A stretch of DNA of 17,322 bases, taken from the NCBI GenBank assembly GCA_025351615.1, contig JANXVP010000184.1, positions 1 to 17,322 on the forward strand, read 5' to 3'. Position numbers and translations under genes: made by a program. This stretch comes from Ramlibacter sp. (GTDB lineage: Bacteria > Pseudomonadota > Gammaproteobacteria > Burkholderiales > Burkholderiaceae_C). Under the pieces are notes generated by a model, which did no database searches, had not been told where the DNA came from, and saw only the letters and a program-made list of their open reading frames with translations. This document shows positions 7,829 through 14,628 of the stretch, in pieces; position 1 is the stretch's first letter, and every line of letters starts with the position of its first letter.

Positions 7829-8401
7829 ATGACGCGCAGTTCCCGCCTTCCGGGGTCATCGCCGTCGACCCAGCGGCCGAGCAATGGCGATTTCGGCCAG
7901 CTCGGGGATTTCCTGCGCGGCTCGGTGGCCGACGAAGACAGCCGCCGGGTCAGTGCAAGCATGTCGCACCTGGCGACGCAGGTCGAAGCGATCATCGGCA
8001 GCCTGCGGCAGAACAGGGTCCGCACCACGGTCGCGCCGATGCTGGTCGATCTGCTCACCATCCTGCGGGCGCATCGCCACATGGTGGTGGGACTGGGTTT
8101 GCCCTGGCGCGGCCTGTACGAATATGCGGGCTACCTGCAGGCGCTGAACCACTTGCGGGTGCTGATCGGCCAATGGTTGCTCGAAGGCGGGCCCCGCAGC
8201 ACCGAACTTGCGCTGAACGCAGAGGACTTCGAACTCGTGGCCTGGCGCACGCTCGCCGACGGCATGCTGCTGATCGACGTCTATGAGCAGTGGATCACCC
8301 GCGAGCAACAGCTGGAGCAGGCGCAGGAGTCCGGCCTGGGGGCGCTGTCCGAACCCCAGGTCGAGCGGGCAATCCAGTGGTGGAAGAGGTTGCGCCGGTG
8401 A
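7829..8401 (+). CDS. Hypothetical protein, mostly helical, upstream of aroG
   Basis: I do not recognise this 190-residue protein. The first 28 residues are Ser/Arg/Pro-rich and probably disordered. The rest looks all-helical and soluble, with no signal peptide, membrane span or metal motif. Recognisable stretches are LRQNRVRTTVAPMLVDLLTIL, a central GLPWRGLYEYAGYLQALNHL, and a basic end (AIQWWKRLRR). It follows tldD by 31 bp on the same strand and ends 53 bp before the aroG leader peptide. Base composition and codon use match the neighbours, so it is likely a real chromosomal gene. The start is uncertain: there is no clear Shine-Dalgarno at ATG 7829, and an internal ATG (MSHLATQVEAIIG) would remove 44 residues. 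Confidence 0.7.
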   Translation: MTRSSRLPGSSPSTQRPSNGDFGQLGDFLRGSVADEDSRRVSASMSHLATQVEAIIGSLRQNRVRTTVAPMLVDLLTILRAHRHMVVGLGLPWRGLYEYAGYLQALNHLRVLIGQWLLEGGPRSTELALNAEDFELVAWRTLADGMLLIDVYEQWITREQQLEQAQESGLGALSEPQVERAIQWWKRLRR

Positions 8402-8442
8402 ATCCGCACCAGCCTGGGCGCCGGCCCGGCGACAGCCTGTGC

Positions 8443-8448
8443 TACATT
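8443..8448 (+). promoter_or_regulatory. Candidate -10 element of the aroG leader
   Basis: TACATT ends 6 nt before the ATG of the leader peptide. The same hexamer is the -10 of the better promoter at 9769-9797. No convincing -35 element lies 16-18 nt upstream in this very GC-rich stretch. A start site 7 nt downstream would put the leader-peptide ATG at the 5' end of the RNA. Confidence 0.4.
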
Positions 8449-8454
8449 GTGTGC

Positions 8455-8526
8455 ATGCGTGCAGCCCGCTCTTGTTTTTATGCTTACTTCTGGTTCTTTA
8501 GCGCCTCCGGCGGTAGAGAGATCTGA
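8455..8526 (+). CDS. Aromatic-amino-acid attenuator leader peptide of aroG
   Basis: A 23-codon ORF starting MRAARSCFYAYFWFF and ending SASGGREI then TGA. Residues 8-15 are FYAYFWFF: four Phe, two Tyr and one Trp in eight codons (8476-8499). Such runs are the signature of amino-acid-sensing leader peptides, as in enteric PheL. The ORF sits just upstream of a strong intrinsic terminator (8558-8586) and of aroG, the first committed enzyme of aromatic amino acid synthesis. Codons 18-20 (Ser-Gly-Gly) form the antiterminator arm. There is no Shine-Dalgarno before the ATG; with the -10-like TACATT ending 6 nt upstream, the peptide may be translated from a leaderless RNA. An in-frame GTG at 8449 is a possible alternative start. 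The role is inferred from sequence alone but the pattern is very specific. Confidence 0.85.
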   Translation: MRAARSCFYAYFWFFSASGGREI

Positions 8527-8586
8527 GCGTCCCTGAAGCAAAACGCACCGAACTCCCAAACCGCCGGCAACCCCGGCGGTTTTTTT
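8507..8586 (+). promoter_or_regulatory. Ribosome-dependent transcription attenuator of aroG
   Basis: Two mutually exclusive structures can be drawn. The terminator pairs 8558-8567 with 8573-8582. The antiterminator pairs CCGGCGGT (8507-8514, inside the leader ORF) with ACCGCCGG (8560-8567), an 8-bp perfect match that removes the terminator's 5' arm. A ribosome stalled at the first aromatic codons leaves 8507-8514 free and would favour antitermination. A ribosome that reaches the TGA at 8524-8526 covers much of that segment and would let the terminator form. Thus aroG should be on when charged Phe, Tyr or Trp tRNA is scarce. I see no strong classical 1:2 pause hairpin. A small CGCC/GGCG hairpin (8502-8505 with 8509-8512) could compete within segment 2. 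Confidence 0.8.
8558..8586 (+). terminator. Intrinsic terminator between the leader peptide and aroG
   Basis: Perfect 10-bp stem AAACCGCCGG (8558-8567) with CCGGCGGTTT (8573-8582), a 5-nt loop, and an uninterrupted run of seven T (8580-8586). It is the strongest intrinsic terminator in the window. It lies upstream of aroG and after a small ORF, which fits an attenuator better than the end of the gene at 8401. Confidence 0.92.
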
Positions 8587-8610
8587 ATGCCCGTTTGCAT
8601 CTGAACCTGT

Positions 8611-8615
8611 AGGAG
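8611..8615 (+). promoter_or_regulatory. Ribosome-binding site of aroG, decides the start
   Basis: AGGAG, 7 nt before ATG 8623 and only 4 nt before an in-frame GTG at 8620. The spacing favours the ATG. The site lies outside the terminator stem, so control should act on transcription and not by masking this site. Confidence 0.8.
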
Positions 8616-8622
8616 CCCCGTG

Positions 8623-9759
8623 ATGAACGACCAGTCCCACGCCCCCCATCCCTGGCCAGCACATCCCGTCGACAAGACCAGCCTGACCGACGACGAACGA
8701 ATCAAGGACATCACAGTGCTGCCGCCCCCTGAACACCTGATCCGCTTCTTTCCGATCCGCGGCACTGCCGTGGAAGAGTTGATCACCGAGACCCGCAGCA
8801 ACATTCACAACATCATGGCCGGTAGCGACGACCGGTTGCTGGTGGTGATCGGCCCCTGCTCGATTCACGACCCGGCCGCGGCGCTGGAGTATGCGCGCCG
8901 CTTGAAGGAGCTGCGCGCCAAGCACCGGGACACGCTCGAAATCGTGATGCGGGTGTATTTCGAGAAGCCCAGAACCACGGTCGGCTGGAAAGGGTTGATC
9001 AACGATCCCTACCTCGACGAAAGTTTCCGGATCGACGAAGGCTTGCGGATCGCGCGCCAGTTGCTGATCGAGATCAACCGGCTCGGCCTGCCCGCCGGCA
9101 GCGAATTCCTGGACGTCATTTCGCCTCAGTACATCGGCGACCTGATCTCCTGGGGGGCCATCGGCGCGCGCACCACGGAAAGCCAGGTTCATCGCGAGCT
9201 GGCGTCCGGCTTGTCGGCGCCGATCGGCTTCAAGAACGGGACCGACGGCAATATCCGCATCGCGACGGATGCGATCCAGGCTGCGGCCCGCGGCCATCAC
9301 TTCCTGTCGGTGCACAAGAACGGCCAGGTCGCTGTCGTGCAGACCAACGGCAACAAGGACTGCCATGTGATCCTGCGTGGCGGGAAGGCGCCCAACTACG
9401 ACGCGCTGAGCGTCGCTGCCGCCTGCAATGACCTGGAGGTCGCCGGACTGTCACCGCGCTTGATGGTCGACTGCAGCCATGCCAACAGCAGCAAGCAGCA
9501 TGAAAAACAGCTCGATGTGACCCGCGAAATCGCTGCGCAGCTCGCCGCCGGGTCCAGGAGTGTGTTCGGTCTGATGATTGAAAGCCATCTCACGCCCGGC
9601 GCCCAGAAATTCACCCCCGGCAAGGACAAAGCGGCTGGCTTGGAGTATGGAAAAAGTATTACTGATGCCTGCCTAGGCTGGCCAGATTCCATCTCGGCCC
9701 TGGAGGTCCTGTCGCAGGCAGTGCGGTCACGCCGGACTGTAAACCCATCAAAACTGTGA
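8623..9759 (+). CDS. aroG: 3-deoxy-7-phosphoheptulonate (DAHP) synthase, class I, AroG type
   Basis: Condenses phosphoenolpyruvate and erythrose 4-phosphate to DAHP, the first step of aromatic amino acid synthesis. The 378 residues are a full-length class I alpha enzyme like E. coli AroF/G/H. Landmarks are GPCSIHDP (77-84, metal-ligand Cys79), EKPRTTVGWKG (114-124), GARTTESQVHRE (181-192), KNGTDG (204-209) and DCSHAN (283-288). The segment LDVISPQY (163-170) resembles the Phe-sensitive AroG form (LDMITPQY in E. coli) more than the Tyr-sensitive form, so Phe feedback inhibition is a reasonable guess. A Phe/Tyr/Trp-rich attenuator precedes the gene, so it probably has its own transcript start near 8455. 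I see no clear terminator after the stop. Confidence 0.96.
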   Translation: MNDQSHAPHPWPAHPVDKTSLTDDERIKDITVLPPPEHLIRFFPIRGTAVEELITETRSNIHNIMAGSDDRLLVVIGPCSIHDPAAALEYARRLKELRAKHRDTLEIVMRVYFEKPRTTVGWKGLINDPYLDESFRIDEGLRIARQLLIEINRLGLPAGSEFLDVISPQYIGDLISWGAIGARTTESQVHRELASGLSAPIGFKNGTDGNIRIATDAIQAAARGHHFLSVHKNGQVAVVQTNGNKDCHVILRGGKAPNYDALSVAAACNDLEVAGLSPRLMVDCSHANSSKQHEKQLDVTREIAAQLAAGSRSVFGLMIESHLTPGAQKFTPGKDKAAGLEYGKSITDACLGWPDSISALEVLSQAVRSRRTVNPSKL

Positions 9760-9768
9760 CTTAATTGG

Positions 9769-9797
9769 TTTACAACTAGTAACTCTTACACTACATT
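9769..9797 (+). promoter_or_regulatory. Sigma-70-type promoter of the gene at 9845
   Basis: TTTACA (9769-9774) and TACATT (9792-9797) are separated by exactly 17 nt, in a short AT-rich patch just after aroG. The expected transcript start is near 9804, giving a leader of about 40 nt. This is the best two-box promoter in the window. Confidence 0.65.
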
Positions 9798-9844
9798 TGT
9801 TTCCACTAGCTTCGGGCTCTGACCTGTTTGAGAGGGCGCAACAA

Positions 9845-10876
9845 ATGTCGATCGAACTACCGGTACTCCGCTTGGGACTTGCCGGCTTTTCTGTACAGCA
9901 GAAGGCCGAGCTCGAGGCCATGCTCCAGCGTTCGACACCCGGACGGCATGTTTGGCAACTTGGCAATTTCAACGAGGCCGACGCCTGGTGGCTCAACGGC
10001 GCGCGTATCCAGCGCGGCGAGGGCACCTTGCGCATCGCGCCGGCCATTCCGAGCGAGCGCTCGCTCCAGCTCAATATGCAGGAAGTCGATCGGCCGGTCG
10101 GCTTTTCGCTGCCGCTTGCTTTCCCACCGTTCGAACCCTGCTACTCGTTCGATCCGGCATCGCTGTCCAGCATCAACAAGGTGCTTGAGAAGTTCGAGAG
10201 CTGGTTGCAGCCGGTGGCGGCGCAGTTCTCCCTGGCCGCGCGCATCATCGAGCATGAAAGCGTGCTCGGCGCGGGCTTGTACCATGTGGTGCTGAACGGG
10301 CGCCTGCTGGCCGTCGTGGACATGCACGGCGACATCGGTGTGTTCGCCAGCGCCGGCCCGGCCGACTTCGATGATGCCATGTGGGTGCGGCAAACAACTC
10401 CGGCGGGAATTCCTGAGTCCTTCGTGCGCACCAGCCTGTCTGAACTGATGTGGCAATACGCCGTGCGCACGACCCGGGACGTGTTGCCCCCGCGGTATCG
10501 GACCGGCCTGCTCTATTTCCGCCGCCCGCCGCGCCTGCCGCAGCGGCAGCTCACCGATTCGCACCTGCTGTTGATCCGTGAGCTGGCCACTGCCACCGGC
10601 ACGTTTGCCGACCTGCAGCAACGCACCGGCATGGGCGCCGCGCCGCTGGCCAAGATCCTGGCCGCGCTGTACCTCGTTGGCACGATCACTGCGAATCCGA
10701 AGCGGGCTTCGGTGACCCGCTGCGCAGGCGCGACGCCGGACGTCGAGCCGAGCCAGGGAATCCAGCACAGCATCATCCCGTCATCACTGGATTCGGAATC
10801 AGGGCAGTCTTCGCAGACGCCCAGGCGCCACGGCCTGTCCGACTTCACGGTGCCAATGCCCATCGGCCCGCGCTAA
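9845..10876 (+). CDS. Hypothetical protein with a probable C-terminal winged-helix-like segment
   Basis: I do not recognise this 343-residue protein. There is no signal peptide or membrane span. The N-terminal 60 residues (PVLRLGLAGFSVQQKAEL, then FNEADAWWLNGARI) look alpha/beta. A middle region of about 85-225 is alpha/beta, with HVVLNGRLLAVVDMHGDIGVF. Residues 237-282 (HLLLIRELATATGTFADLQQ followed by AKILAALYLVGTI) read like a winged helix-turn-helix. The last 50 residues are Ser/Gln/Pro-rich and likely disordered. The start at ATG 9845 is preferred over a TTG at 9797, because a GAGAGG sequence lies about 9 nt upstream and the promoter -10 covers the TTG. The TAA stop overlaps the stop of the convergent mpl gene (shared bases 10873-10876). 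It could be a regulator, but that is inference only. Confidence 0.75.
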   Translation: MSIELPVLRLGLAGFSVQQKAELEAMLQRSTPGRHVWQLGNFNEADAWWLNGARIQRGEGTLRIAPAIPSERSLQLNMQEVDRPVGFSLPLAFPPFEPCYSFDPASLSSINKVLEKFESWLQPVAAQFSLAARIIEHESVLGAGLYHVVLNGRLLAVVDMHGDIGVFASAGPADFDDAMWVRQTTPAGIPESFVRTSLSELMWQYAVRTTRDVLPPRYRTGLLYFRRPPRLPQRQLTDSHLLLIRELATATGTFADLQQRTGMGAAPLAKILAALYLVGTITANPKRASVTRCAGATPDVEPSQGIQHSIIPSSLDSESGQSSQTPRRHGLSDFTVPMPIGPR

Positions 10877-12246
10877 ACCGGCGGCGCAAGTGCCGCCAGC
10901 AGCTTGGCGTGCACGCCGCCGAAGCCGCCGTTGCTCATGCAAACCACATGGTCGCCGGGGCGCACCGCGGCCAGCACCTGCTGCAACAGTTCAGGGATCG
11001 ATGCCGCCACGCTGGCGCGGTCCCCCAGCGGTGAGAGCGGTTCGTGCGGATCCCATCCCAAGGCGCCGCTGTGGCAGAAAACCAGGTCCGCCTGCGCCAG
11101 GCTCCACGGCAACTGGGACTTCATCGCCCCCAATTTCATGGTGTTGCTGCGCGGCTCGAACACGGCCAGGATGCGCTGCTTGCCCACCTTGCGCCGCAGG
11201 CCGTCCAGCGTGGTCCGGATGGCGCTGGGATGATGGGCGAAATCGTCGTAGACGGTGACACCATCGACGACGCCCAGCAATTCCATGCGCCGCTTGGCGT
11301 TCCGAAATTCGCACAGCGCGGCAGCGCTGGCCCCGGGCGAGACGCCCACATGCTGGGCCGCCGCGATCGCCGCCAGCGCGTTGAGCTGGTTGTGCAAACC
11401 GCTGAGATTCCATTCGACCCTGCCCATCGTCCGGCCCCGCTCCAGCACCGTGAACGCATCCGGCTCGCCCTCGGCGGTGAAGTCGCTGACAGCCGCGCCG
11501 AAGCTGCGTACCTCGCTCCAGCAGCCCTGGTGCAGCACTCGGGCGAGGCTTTCTTCCAGCCCGTTGACCACCACCCGCCCGGACGCGGGCACGATTCGCA
11601 TCAGGTGGTGGAACTGGCGCTCGATCGCGGCCAGGTCGTCGAAGATGTCGGCGTGGTCGAACTCGTGGTTGTTGAGGACGGCCGTGCGCGGCCGGTAATG
11701 CACGAACTTGCTGCGCTTGTCGAAAAAAGCGGTGTCGTATTCATCCGCCTCGATCACGAAAGCGGCGCCTGCCCCGGTCCTGGCGGAGACGCCGAAATTC
11801 AGCGGCACGCCGCCAACCAGAAAACCCGGCTGCCTGCCGGCGTGCTGGAGGATCCATGCAAGCATCGACGTGGTGGTTGTCTTGCCGTGCGTGCCCGCCA
11901 CCGCCAGCACATGGCGGCCCTGCAGCACGTTTTCGGCCAGCCACTGCGGACCGCTGGCATAGCGCGCTCCGTTGTCGAGGATCGCCTCCATCAGCGGATA
12001 GCGGGGCTGGCCGTCCGGCGCGCGGGCGCGGGACACCACGTTGCCAACTACCCAGACATCGGGTTTCAGGGCGACCTGCTCGGCGCCGTACCCCTCGATC
12101 AACTCGATTCCCAGAGCCTGCAACTGGTCGCTCATTGGCGGATAGACGCCGGTGTCGCAACCCGTCACTTTGTGTCCCGCCTCGCGCGCCAGCGCGGCGA
12201 CGCCCCCCATGAACGTGCCGCAAATCCCCAGAATATGAATGTGCAT
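10873..12246 (-). CDS. mpl: UDP-N-acetylmuramate:L-alanyl-gamma-D-glutamyl-meso-diaminopimelate ligase Mpl
   Basis: A peptidoglycan-recycling ligase that joins the recovered tripeptide to UDP-MurNAc in the cytoplasm. The 457 residues match the Mpl length. The start HIHILGICGTFMGG is the Mpl form of the Mur N-terminal Rossmann motif. The ATP P-loop GTHGKTTT is at 118-125. EADEYDTAFFDKRSKF (166-181) is diagnostic of Mpl rather than MurC. DDFAHHPSAI is the Mur-ligase catalytic His region, and FEPRSNTMKLG follows. The ATG at 12246 has no Shine-Dalgarno, but GATAAT ends 8 nt upstream on the minus strand. The stop codon overlaps that of the convergent gene at 9845-10876. The upstream acyl-CoA ligase gene ends 65 bp away on the same strand. 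Confidence 0.95.
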   Translation of the reverse strand: MHIHILGICGTFMGGVAALAREAGHKVTGCDTGVYPPMSDQLQALGIELIEGYGAEQVALKPDVWVVGNVVSRARAPDGQPRYPLMEAILDNGARYASGPQWLAENVLQGRHVLAVAGTHGKTTTTSMLAWILQHAGRQPGFLVGGVPLNFGVSARTGAGAAFVIEADEYDTAFFDKRSKFVHYRPRTAVLNNHEFDHADIFDDLAAIERQFHHLMRIVPASGRVVVNGLEESLARVLHQGCWSEVRSFGAAVSDFTAEGEPDAFTVLERGRTMGRVEWNLSGLHNQLNALAAIAAAQHVGVSPGASAAALCEFRNAKRRMELLGVVDGVTVYDDFAHHPSAIRTTLDGLRRKVGKQRILAVFEPRSNTMKLGAMKSQLPWSLAQADLVFCHSGALGWDPHEPLSPLGDRASVAASIPELLQQVLAAVRPGDHVVCMSNGGFGGVHAKLLAALAPPV

Positions 12247-12254
12247 GGGCCCGG

Positions 12255-12260
12255 ATTATC
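12255..12260 (-). promoter_or_regulatory. Candidate -10 element of mpl
   Basis: Reads GATAAT on the minus strand and ends 8 nt before the mpl ATG. The -10-to-ATG stretch resembles that of rodA (GATAAT, then a GC-rich 8-mer, then ATG). No good -35 hexamer is seen at standard spacing. It suggests a leaderless mpl transcript independent of the upstream ligase gene. Confidence 0.45.
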
Positions 12261-12290
12261 TGCGCGCCGCCGGTCTGTCCCTTGCGGCGA

Positions 12291-12312
12291 AGCTCCCTGA
12301 AGGCGGGGAGCT
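12291..12312 (-). repeat. Stem-loop at the end of the acyl-CoA ligase gene
   Basis: AGCTCCC (12291-12297) pairs perfectly with GGGAGCT (12306-12312) across an 8-nt loop, starting at the stop codon of the ligase gene. No T tract follows on either strand, so it is not a standard intrinsic terminator. It may protect the 3' end of the message or act in a factor-dependent terminator. Confidence 0.3.
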
Positions 12313-13972
12313 CACTCAACAGGCGATCGCGGAGGACCTGAGACGCCCGCAAAACGCTCCCTGAGCTTCATCTTCCAGAATTTGCCGGTGGACGTCCGGG
12401 GCACGGACTCGATGAATTCGTAGCGATCCGGTAGTTGCCATTTCGCGAAGCCGTACTTGAGCAAATGCGCGTTGAAGTCCTGCGCCGTCGCCGCCTGCCC
12501 CGGCCTGAGCACCACGCAGGCGAGCGGCCGCTCGCTCCACTTTTCATCCGGGATGGCGATCACCGCGGCCTCGGCCACGGCTGGGTGCGCCATGATCGCA
12601 TTCTCCAGATCGACCGAGCTGATCCACTCCCCTCCCGACTTGATCAGGTCCTTGGTGCGGTCGGAAATCCTGACAAAGCCGAGGCTGTCGACCGCCGCCA
12701 CGTCGCCCGTGCGCAGCCAGCCGTCCGCGGTGAACTTCTCGCCGTCGAGGGGCACTTCGTGGTAGCTGGCGGTGATGAAGGGCCCCCGCACCTGGATCTC
12801 GCCCACGCTCTTTCCATCCCATGCCTGGTCGCTGCCGTCATCGCCGCGTACCCGCAACTCGACCAGCGGCACCGGCACACCCGCCATCGCCGCGCGGCGG
12901 TAGCGTTCGTCCTGGCTCACATCGCGTAATTCGGCACGCGGGTACGAGATCGTGCAGACCGGGGAGGTTTCCGTCATGCCCCAACCCTGCAGGATCCAGA
13001 TACCGTGGCGGTCGAAGGCGCGGATCAGCGCCTCGGGAACCGCCGCTCCGCCGACCAGCGACCGCATGCCTTTGGGTAACTTCCAGCGCCCCCGGTTCGG
13101 AGAATCTTGGGCCTGTGCAGCATCGAAGGTCTGGATCAGGCTCATCCAGATCGTCGGCACGCCGAGCGACAAGGTGGGTGGCTCCAGCTGCATCAGGTCC
13201 AGCAGGTCGTCGGGGTGAAGGTGGGGTCCGGGGAAGACCAGCTTCACGCCCATCATGATCGCGCCGTAGGGCATGCCCCAGCTGTTCGCATGGAACATCG
13301 GCGTCACCGGCAGCACCACGTCCGTCCCTCGGAGGCCCCAGAAGTCGCCAAGGCTCGCCACCAGCGTGTGCAGCACCGTCGAGCGGTGGGAGTAGACCAC
13401 GCCTTTGGGCCGGCCGGTGGTGCCGGAGGTGTAGCACATGGCGACCGGGTCATCCTCCCCATGGGGCGCGTAGGTGAATGCATCCGGATCGGCTCCGCCA
13501 GCAGCTCTTCGTAATTGACAAACTCCGGTGGCACCGGGGCGCCCGAGAACGGGAACACGATCACTTTCTCGAAGCGATGCAGCCCGGCGAACTGCCGGTA
13601 CAACGGCAACAGGACGTCGTCGACCACCAGGAAACGGTCCTGGGCGTCGCCTGCGATCCAGCCGATATCGTCCGGCGCCAGGCGCAGGTTCAGCGTGTGC
13701 ATCACGCCACCTGCCGCGGGGATTCCGAAGTAGCACTCCAGGTGGGCGTGGTGGTTCCAGCAAAGCGTGGCGACGCGGTCGCCTTTTTGCAGGCCCGCTT
13801 TTTTCAAGGCATCGGCCAGCCCGCGGGTGCGGCGGTAATACTCGCCGAAGCTGTGGCGGCGCAAGGTCTTGTCGGGCAGACGGGAGACGATTTCGTTGCC
13901 CGCAAAGAGCTGCCCCGCCCGGTCCAGCAGATGGTTGAGCGACAGCGGAACATTCATCATGGTGCTTTGCAT
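12312..13972 (-). pseudogene. AMP-binding acyl-CoA ligase (AlkK/DmdB-like), interrupted by one frameshift
   Basis: An ATP-dependent fatty-acid (or methylthiopropionate)–CoA ligase of the ANL superfamily, about 553 residues if repaired. The first 159 residues (MQSTMMNVPLSLNHLL to FVNYEELLA) read in one frame from ATG 13972, which has AGGAG 5 nt upstream. The rest continues in the -1 frame with ADPDAFTYAP. It includes the P-loop CYTSGTTGRPKGV, the YSHRSTVLH stretch, GWGMTETSP, TGDVAAVDSLGFVRISDR, KDLIKSGGEWIS and the closing RTSTGKFWKMKLRE with the catalytic Lys. Both halves are well conserved and join smoothly if one base is restored near 13496, for example one G of a GGG run in the coding strand. 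As read, translation of the first frame stops at 13304-13306, before most of the active site. Either a recent mutation or a sequencing error explains this; only one lesion is present. Confidence 0.85.
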
Positions 13973-14018
13973 GCAGTCTCCTGGGGTGACTGGGCACTTT
14001 AAGTCCGCGCACGCGGCA
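13973..14018. promoter_or_regulatory. Short divergent intergenic region
   Basis: Forty-six bases separate the divergent starts of the acyl-CoA ligase (minus) and the hypothetical gene (plus). It holds the ligase Shine-Dalgarno (AGGAG on the minus strand, near 13978-13982) and a GC-rich inverted repeat, CCGCG-CA-CGCGG (14005-14016). I see no clear promoter hexamers in either direction. Confidence 0.35.
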
Positions 14019-14624
14019 ATGAATGCAGAATCAACCCTGATGGACAGCGTGAAATCGGAGATTGCAGCCACTGCGGCGCGCATGGTGGTGGAGGAGGGGC
14101 TTGAATACGGGCCCGCCAAACGGCGCGCCGCCCGCCAGCTGGGGCTTTCTGCCCGCGCGGCGCTTCCCGACAACGACCTCGTCGAAGACTCGGTGCGCGA
14201 GTACATCGAGCTGTTTTGTGCCGAGACGCAGCCCTCCGAGCTGGCCGCACTGCGGCGCTTGGCGCTCACCTGGATGGAGCGGCTCGCGGTCTTCCGCCCT
14301 TACCTGGGGGGCGCGGTGTGGCACGGCACGGCGACGAGGTTGTCGGACATCTATCTCCAGCTGTTTTGCGACGATCCCAAGTCGGCCGAAATCGCACTGA
14401 TCGACCACCAGATCACCTACGAAACGCGCGCAGTGACCGGTTTCACCGGAGCCACCGTCGATGCCTTAAGCCTGTCCAGCATGAGTGCGGAACTAGGCGA
14501 ACCGATCGGTGTCCACCTCCTCATCTACGACCATGACGACGTGCGCGGCGCGCTCCGCCCGGACGCCAAGGGCCGTCCCCCGCGCGGAGACATTCGGGCG
14601 GTGCGTGCGATGCTGGGACAATAG
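14019..14624 (+). CDS. Conserved hypothetical protein (201 aa), function unknown
   Basis: A soluble protein with no signal peptide or membrane span. I recall similar proteins in Burkholderiales genomes but know no function. The N-terminal third is helical (IAATAARMVVEEGLEYGPAK, then RRAARQLGL). The middle reads FRPYLGGAVWHGTATRLSDI, then YLQLFCDDPKSAEIALID (residues 92-129). The GTATRLSDIYLQLFCDD part faintly resembles the GS...SDID core of Pol-beta nucleotidyltransferases, but the spacing is short and the second Asp is replaced, so this is only a hint. The C-terminus is VHLLIYDHDDVRGALRPDAK then a basic tail. I chose ATG 14019; MDSVKSE at 14040 is an alternative. It ends 4 bp before tlpA, so the two are probably co-transcribed. 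Confidence 0.75.
   Translation: MNAESTLMDSVKSEIAATAARMVVEEGLEYGPAKRRAARQLGLSARAALPDNDLVEDSVREYIELFCAETQPSELAALRRLALTWMERLAVFRPYLGGAVWHGTATRLSDIYLQLFCDDPKSAEIALIDHQITYETRAVTGFTGATVDALSLSSMSAELGEPIGVHLLIYDHDDVRGALRPDAKGRPPRGDIRAVRAMLGQ
14617..14622 (+). promoter_or_regulatory. Candidate -10 element of tlpA, inside the upstream stop region
   Basis: GACAAT ends 6 nt before the tlpA ATG and overlaps the last codons of the preceding gene. It matches the layout seen at rodA, mpl and the aroG leader. No -35 box is evident, and the tight gene spacing also allows read-through, so the call is weak. Confidence 0.3.
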
Positions 14625-14628
14625 CGCC

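Noticed and set aside
5293..8082. A 929-codon open frame on the minus strand antisense to rodA's end, the oxidoreductase and tldD
   Set aside because: High GC content keeps the antisense frame free of stops. Its translation is low-complexity, with many His/Arg/Ala, no family motifs, and it opposes three well-conserved genes.
8587..8604. Five-residue ORF (MPVCI) right after the attenuator T tract
   Set aside because: No ribosome-binding site and no link to regulation; chance ATG in the aroG leader.
9797..9844. TTG start adding 16 residues to the hypothetical gene at 9845
   Set aside because: The TTG overlaps the promoter -10 hexamer and has no Shine-Dalgarno, while ATG 9845 has a purine-rich site at good spacing.
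13485..13510. Programmed -1 ribosomal frameshift in the acyl-CoA ligase
   Set aside because: The direction would be right, but there is no slippery heptamer and no clear downstream pseudoknot, and this enzyme family is not known to use recoding. A one-base loss is simpler.
14019..14624. Pol-beta nucleotidyltransferase assignment for the conserved hypothetical protein
   Set aside because: GTATRLSDIYL only loosely resembles the GS...DxD core: the spacing is too short and the second Asp is absent.
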